Assembly: GCA_947593895.1 (NCBI GenBank)
Contig: CANQDY010000044.1
Span: forward strand, 1-9,313
Source: an uncultured Bacilli bacterium
Lineage (GTDB): Bacteria; Bacillota_I; Bacilli_A; RFN20; CAG-449
Direction of reading: 5' to 3'
DNA: 9,313 nucleotides
Made by a program: the position numbers and the translations under genes. Below, one piece after another: positions 5,918-9,313 of the stretch. The notes under the pieces are model-generated. The model did no database searches. It worked only from the letters and a program-made list of their open reading frames with translations, and was not told the DNA's origin. How positions within the stretch are numbered: position 1 is the first letter of the stretch; every line of letters begins with the position of its first letter.

Positions 5918-6389
5918 ATTTTTTTCTCCTTTGATCAATAAAAATTACTATAAAAGTTGCTATACCACTTAATGTGACAAATCCAAGAAAATCAATTCCA
6001 ACATCACTTATTGAAGCGCATCTTCCACTAGCAATATATTGGAAGAGAAATTCGCTTATAAAAGCAAAACTTAATCCAGTAACAAAATGTATCAAAATTC
6101 TTATATATAAATTTAATTTTTTAAATAAAAAATAGAAAAGAAAAGAAAAACTTCCAATTGTGACAAAGAATAAATAATGACCAACAATCTTTCTTGTCAA
6201 TGCAAAAAAATGATCGTTTCTTTCTATCTCAACATTGAAAACCTCTTCTCCTAAATCAGCAATGATCTCACCTACTGTATTAGAACTTTGAACTGAACTT
6301 TCTCCACTTTGAAGACTTAGGTATGAGAACATACCTATTAATGCTATATAAATAATACCTACTACGATGTGAACAAATCTTTTTTTCAT
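5895..6389 (-). CDS. VanZ-family membrane protein
   Basis: A 164-aa protein with four membrane helices (about residues 6-24, 70-89, 97-117 and 133-151). VanZ-family features are in order: a small Ser-rich segment after helix 1 (SLQSGESS, 25-32), RKIVGHYLFF (66-75), SEFLFQYIASGR (112-123) and the terminal ISDVGIDFLG (127-136). VanZ of enterococci gives low-level teicoplanin resistance, but most family members have no known role, so resistance should not be inferred. Codons 1-3 (ATG AAA AAA) have no Shine-Dalgarno sequence before them: the 20 nt upstream are a perfect AT palindrome. It is the first gene of the operon with the DUF1538-type and P-II-like genes and overlaps the former by 23 nt. 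Confidence 0.8.
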   Translation of the reverse strand: MKKRFVHIVVGIIYIALIGMFSYLSLQSGESSVQSSNTVGEIIADLGEEVFNVEIERNDHFFALTRKIVGHYLFFVTIGSFSFLFYFLFKKLNLYIRILIHFVTGLSFAFISEFLFQYIASGRCASISDVGIDFLGFVTLSGIATFIVIFIDQRRKKYAKSFIN

Positions 6390-6409
6390 ATTAATAATAT
6401 ATTATTAAT
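6390..6409. repeat. Perfect 20-bp AT palindrome abutting the vanZ-family start codon
   Basis: ATTAATAATA (6390-6399) is followed at once by its exact complement TATTATTAAT (6400-6409), with no spacer. The palindrome ends at the base before the ATG of the VanZ-family gene, where a ribosome site should be. On the minus strand it contains TATATT (6401-6396), 5/6 to a -10 box and placed for a start at the ATG; TATGAT (6413-6408), also 5/6, overlaps its upstream edge. Likely readings are an operator over the promoter, or a leaderless start. Confidence 0.6.
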
Positions 6410-6450
6410 CATATAAAATTGATAGTATTTTCTAATAAAAATTAAATTTT

Positions 6451-6479
6451 ATATCATCAATAATTTGATATGTTATAAT
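6451..6479 (+). promoter_or_regulatory. ispG promoter with overlapping inverted repeat
   Basis: TGTTATAAT (6471-6479) is a full extended -10 element. Transcription would begin near 6486, just at the ribosome site AGGGGA (6485-6490), so the leader is very short. The -35 position (6451-6456) does not match the consensus but carries ATATCA, which is the left arm of ATATCA-N9-TGATAT (right arm 6466-6471) and could be an operator. Confidence 0.5.
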
Positions 6480-6498
6480 AAATTAGGGGAAACAAAAT

Positions 6499-7557
6499 AT
6501 GATTCGAGAAAACACAAGAAAAATCAAAGTTGGAAACATTACTATTGGCGGTTCAAATCATGTTGTAATTCAATCAATGTGTAACATTAAAACTGCAAAA
6601 GTAAGTCAAGTTGTCAAGCAAATTTTACAAATGGAAAAAGAAGGACTTGAATTAATAAGAGTTTCTGTCTTAGATTTCAATGACGCAAAAGCAATAAAAA
6701 AAATTAAAGAAAGAATTCATATTCCCCTTGTTGCTGATATCCATTATGATTATCGCCTTGCTATTATGGCAATTGAATCTGGCGCAGATAAAATCCGTTT
6801 AAACCCTGGTAACTTGAAAGACGAAAATCAAATAACACAAGTAATCGATGCGTGTAAAAAACATCAAGTACCAATTAGAATTGGCGTTAATTCAGGCTCA
6901 ATTGATCCTATTCTAGTGAATGAAAATGGTGGTAGGGTTGATGTTGATATAATGCTTAAGTCACTAGATAAATATATTAAAATCTTTGAAAATCATAAAT
7001 TTTATGACTTAGTTTTAGCACTTAAATCAAGTGATCCTATTTTAACATTAAACGCATATAAAAAAGCCAGTGAAAAATACTCCTACCCGCTCCATATTGG
7101 TGTTACTGAATCTTCGTTTAAAGATATTGGATTAATCCGATCTTGCGTTGGTCTTGCTCCTCTACTTTTAGAAGGAATTGGAAACACAATAAGAATTTCA
7201 TTGTCTGACCCACCAATAGAAGAAGTACGTGCTTGTAAGCGACTACTTAACGAGTTAAATTTATATGACAATTATTACACTTTGATTTCATGCCCGATGT
7301 GTGGACGTTCCAATGCAAATATCATGAAATTGAGTCGAAAAATTAGTCAATATTTAGAATCTAAAAAAATTAAAATTACTGTTGCTGTTATGGGATGCGT
7401 TGTTAATGGTCTTGGTGAAGGTAAACATGCGGATATTGGATTTGCATTTAATAATCCGACTATTTGCACAATCTTTGTTAAAGGACAAGTAATAGGAACT
7501 TGTCATCCAGATCAAGTCATAGAAAACTTAGACAAATACTTGAATCGTATCATTTAA
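6499..7557 (+). CDS. ispG: 4-hydroxy-3-methylbut-2-en-1-yl diphosphate synthase (flavodoxin) IspG
   Basis: IspG (GcpE) converts MEcPP to HMBPP, the next-to-last step of the MEP isoprenoid pathway, using a [4Fe-4S] cluster in the cytoplasm. The 352-aa protein has the N-terminal TIM-barrel domain (VVIQSMCNIKT at 22-32; VADIHYDYRLA; DKIRLNPGN; IRIGVNSGS; LHIGVTE) and the C-terminal cluster domain with CPMCGR (Cys265, Cys268) and MGCVVNGLGEGKHADIG (Cys300, Glu307). This is the three-Cys plus Glu ligand set of E. coli IspG with the same spacing. The usual NGPGEA reads NGLGEG. The start follows AGGGGA by 8 nt. It is transcribed away from the VanZ-family operon and ends at its own hairpin. A functional MEP pathway is implied. 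Confidence 0.97.
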   Translation: MIRENTRKIKVGNITIGGSNHVVIQSMCNIKTAKVSQVVKQILQMEKEGLELIRVSVLDFNDAKAIKKIKERIHIPLVADIHYDYRLAIMAIESGADKIRLNPGNLKDENQITQVIDACKKHQVPIRIGVNSGSIDPILVNENGGRVDVDIMLKSLDKYIKIFENHKFYDLVLALKSSDPILTLNAYKKASEKYSYPLHIGVTESSFKDIGLIRSCVGLAPLLLEGIGNTIRISLSDPPIEEVRACKRLLNELNLYDNYYTLISCPMCGRSNANIMKLSRKISQYLESKKIKITVAVMGCVVNGLGEGKHADIGFAFNNPTICTIFVKGQVIGTCHPDQVIENLDKYLNRII

Positions 7558-7560
7558 TTA

Positions 7561-7595
7561 AAAAACCACTCATATATTTTATGGGTGATTTTTTT
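7561..7595 (+). terminator. Terminator of ispG, containing the next gene's ribosome site
   Basis: CACTCATA (7567-7574) pairs with TATGGGTG (7580-7587), eight pairs including one G-T, around a 5-nt loop. Five A upstream and seven T (7589-7595) downstream complete an intrinsic terminator 10 nt after the ispG stop. The 3' arm, GGGTGA, also serves as the likely ribosome site of the next gene. Confidence 0.8.
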
Positions 7596-7830
7596 GAATA
7601 TTGCAAAAACAATTCTTTCAAATCAAACAATTAATTCGCTTGATAAGTTCTTCATGAAGAATGGAGTTATATTAACTCAAAGAGAACTTGAAATATTAAA
7701 TCATTATATTAAAAAAAATCAAGATCTGATTACATTAAAAAATTTTTCATCATTTCTATATAGCAATCAATTAGATCTTAATTTAAGTACAAAAGATAAA
7801 ATTTTTAAAGCATTAAAAAGATTTATTTGA
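7594..7830 (+). CDS. Small DUF2624-like (YqfT-like) protein
   Basis: A soluble 78-aa protein starting at TTG 7594 (read MNIAKTILSNQTINSLDKFF) and ending at TGA; the frame also allows GTG at 7585, but that codon lies in the terminator stem. GGTGA (7584-7588) is 5 nt before the TTG. By eye the start MNIxK, the INSLDKFF helix, GVILTQRELEIL and the ending IFKALKRFI follow the pattern of Bacillus YqfT (DUF2624, about 85 aa, function unknown). In Bacillus yqfT lies in the cshB-nfo-yqfT-...-ispG region, and here a DEAD-box helicase and ispG are on either side. The last 18 nt overlap the helicase gene tail to tail. The family call is tentative; the rare start and buried ribosome site suggest low expression. 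Confidence 0.55.
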   Translation: MNIAKTILSNQTINSLDKFFMKNGVILTQRELEILNHYIKKNQDLITLKNFSSFLYSNQLDLNLSTKDKIFKALKRFI

Positions 7831-9150
7831 TTTTCTCTTTTCTTTAATATTTTTCTTAATAATCTTATCTTTATGATTCTTTTTAGCTTTTTCGATTGCT
7901 TGCTTAATTTTTTTCTTATATCCAGGCTTTACCTTCGAAGCTCTGACCTTGCTAATTTCTTTTTTAATTTCCTTTTTAAGCTGTTCGTTGACTTTTTTAG
8001 TGTTTCCATTAATCGTATCAACTTTTTTTAAAGAATCTTTTCGTAGAACATAGTAGTCAAAATTCAAATTTAATTTTTTTAGTCGCTTAATATCGTCTAA
8101 TTTATCATCATCATAAAAAATATATGAATCACCTTTCTTATCAAGACGACCACTGCGACCAGCACGATGAAGGTAATAATCAAGATCCTTTGGTAAATCG
8201 ACATTAATAATACAAGTCACATCATCAAGATCTAATCCACGTGACACTAAATCAGAGCAAACAACAATTTTAAAATCTCCTTGCCGAATTCTTTTTAAAT
8301 TAATTTTATTCTCTCTTGAATCAATGTTTCCACTTAGCATCGTGCAAACAATGCCCCTTTTATTTAGTTCTTCGTATATTTTAACAACTCGAGTCTTCAT
8401 TGAAGCAAATATTAAAGTAAAATATGGATTAACAATATGAATAAAATTTACTAACTGATCAATTGAATCCTGATGTTTTATATTAACCAAGTGATGAGAC
8501 ACATTACGATTTACTTTTACTTTATTGTCAATATCAATAATTTCTTCAGCACCAATAAACTTTGCATTATAGCTGATTAAGTGATTCTTCATCGTGGCAG
8601 TAAAAATTAATATTTGTTTAGGATTCAATGATTCTCTAAGTTGTATAATATCATTGATATTGGTTTCATCAAGTATCATATCCGCCTCATCTAAAACCAA
8701 TGCATTAATCGAACCTTTAAATCTATTTTCTCTAATTAGTATATCGACTAGCCGACCTGGTGTACCAATGATAATTTTTGGAACTTGTTTACCATATTCT
8801 AAGGAGGAAATGTTTTTATTTTTCTCTTTTGAAGAAGTAAATAATTGACAAGAAATTTGATGATATCGATCGCAAATTGACTTGGCAAAATGATATGTTT
8901 GAGTTGCTAAAATAATTGTTGGTGAAACAATAACAACCTGAGTTTGATTGATATCTAAATCAATATTATTAATTAATGGTATCAAAAAAGCATGAGTTTT
9001 TCCAGAACCAGTTTCACTTTTACATACTAACGATTTTCCAGAAAGAATTTTTGCTAAAGAAGCCTCCTGAATCCTGGTCAAATCATAATAGCCCAAACTA
9101 TTAATGACATCAATCAATTCCTTTTTTAAATTATAAGACGAAAATTTCAT
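7813..9150 (-). CDS. DEAD-box ATP-dependent RNA helicase (CshB-like)
   Basis: A 445-aa RNA helicase that likely remodels RNA in ribosome assembly or decay. Motifs in order: Q motif LTRIQEASL (24-32, Gln28); motif I SETGSGKT (45-52); Ia PTIILA (77-82); Ib GTPGRL (129-134); II DEAD (154-157); III TAT (184-186); IV around LIFASMK (246-252); V SRGLDLDDV (303-311); VI HRAGRSGR (328-335). A lysine-rich tail fills about 371-445 and probably binds RNA. Motif Ia usually reads PTRELA. Position near ispG and a YqfT-like gene favours CshB (YqfR), but CshA or another paralogue is possible. The ATG lies 9 nt after the aspS stop; TAGG overlapping that stop is the only ribosome site, so it probably depends on aspS translation. 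Confidence 0.93.
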   Translation of the reverse strand: MKFSSYNLKKELIDVINSLGYYDLTRIQEASLAKILSGKSLVCKSETGSGKTHAFLIPLINNIDLDINQTQVVIVSPTIILATQTYHFAKSICDRYHQISCQLFTSSKEKNKNISSLEYGKQVPKIIIGTPGRLVDILIRENRFKGSINALVLDEADMILDETNINDIIQLRESLNPKQILIFTATMKNHLISYNAKFIGAEEIIDIDNKVKVNRNVSHHLVNIKHQDSIDQLVNFIHIVNPYFTLIFASMKTRVVKIYEELNKRGIVCTMLSGNIDSRENKINLKRIRQGDFKIVVCSDLVSRGLDLDDVTCIINVDLPKDLDYYLHRAGRSGRLDKKGDSYIFYDDDKLDDIKRLKKLNLNFDYYVLRKDSLKKVDTINGNTKKVNEQLKKEIKKEISKVRASKVKPGYKKKIKQAIEKAKKNHKDKIIKKNIKEKRKSNKSF

Positions 9151-9159
9151 CGTGTTTAC

Positions 9160-9313
9160 CTATTTATTTAAAATGTCAGATTTAATTTCGATGCCAAGAT
9201 CATCTAATTGCTTACTTTCAACTGGTAATGGCGCATTAGACATAGGGCAAATCGCTGATAGATTCTTTGGGAAAGCAATTACATCACGAATATTTTCGGT
9301 TTCACCAAGAATC
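9160..9313 (-). CDS. aspS: Aspartyl-tRNA synthetase, C-terminal fragment (3' end of gene)
   Basis: The last 50 codons of a gene that enters from the right edge. The stretch ETENIRDVIAFPKNLSA (residues 4-20 of the fragment), then ICPMSNAPLPVESKQLDDLGI, matches the class II motif-3-proximal end of bacterial AspRS, which usually reads NIRDVIAFPK...APxxVxxxQLxELxI. The catalytic arginine and most of the enzyme lie outside the window, so discriminating or non-discriminating type cannot be told. The TAG stop is 9 nt upstream of the helicase ATG, so the two share a transcript. Confidence 0.88.
   Translation of the reverse strand, partial: ILGETENIRDVIAFPKNLSAICPMSNAPLPVESKQLDDLGIEIKSDILNK

Noticed and set aside
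5895..6389. Calling the VanZ-family gene a glycopeptide resistance gene
   Set aside because: Only the general VanZ fold motifs are present, and there is no vanA-type cluster; most family members have no link to resistance.
7083..7271. Minus-strand frame inside ispG and similar frames opposite plsY, efp, the P-II genes and the helicase
   Set aside because: They lie opposite strongly conserved genes, lack ribosome sites and show no recognisable protein features.
4385..7830. Mollicute genetic code with TGA as tryptophan
   Set aside because: The DUF1538-type gene and the DUF2624-like gene both end at TGA exactly where the next ribosome site or the family end lies, and all tryptophans seen are TGG.

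Overview
The window is AT-rich, gene-dense bacterial DNA of Bacillota (Firmicutes) type. TGA is read as a stop: the DUF1538-type gene and the small gene after ispG both end in TGA, and tryptophan is TGG. This excludes the Mycoplasma/Spiroplasma code. The base composition, small genes, MEP-pathway ispG and a SpoIIIAH homologue suggest a lineage near the Mollicutes that keeps the standard code (Acholeplasma, Izemoplasma or Haloplasma-like, or a related Bacillota). That placement is inference. No mobile element, CRISPR array, rRNA or tRNA gene was seen.

Layout. (1) 1-983: the 5' end of parE (minus) diverges from plsY (plus), as in Bacillus; plsY runs toward a bidirectional terminator. (2) 989-1850: a minus-strand unit of a SpoIIIAH-like gene followed by yneF (UPF0154). 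(3) 1862-2938: a minus-strand unit of a small four-helix membrane protein and efp, closed by a clear terminator. In Bacillus efp lies just upstream of the spoIIIA operon; here efp and a lone spoIIIAH homologue are neighbours and spoIIIAA-AG are absent between them. (4) 2939-3656: AT-rich DNA holding only rpmG (ribosomal protein L33) with its own promoter and terminator. (5) 3657-6389: a tightly coupled minus-strand operon of a VanZ-family membrane protein, an internally duplicated DUF1538-type membrane protein, and two different short P-II-like proteins. This looks like a membrane transporter or channel with two P-II-type regulators, comparable in logic to AmtB-GlnK. A perfect 20-bp palindrome touches the start codon of its first gene, which has no Shine-Dalgarno sequence. 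(6) 6474-7830: ispG (plus) with its own terminator, then a small DUF2624-like gene whose ribosome site lies in the 3' arm of that terminator. (7) 7813-9313: a minus-strand pair, the 3' end of aspS and a DEAD-box RNA helicase; the helicase gene overlaps the DUF2624-like gene tail to tail. Helicase, DUF2624-like protein and IspG close together recall the cshB-nfo-yqfT-...-ispG region of Bacillus.

Most genes are housekeeping: lipid synthesis, topoisomerase, translation, isoprenoids and RNA remodelling. The most unusual parts are the VanZ/DUF1538/P-II/P-II operon with its palindromic start, the orphan SpoIIIAH homologue next to efp, and an EF-P with methionine at the position where the modified lysine is expected.
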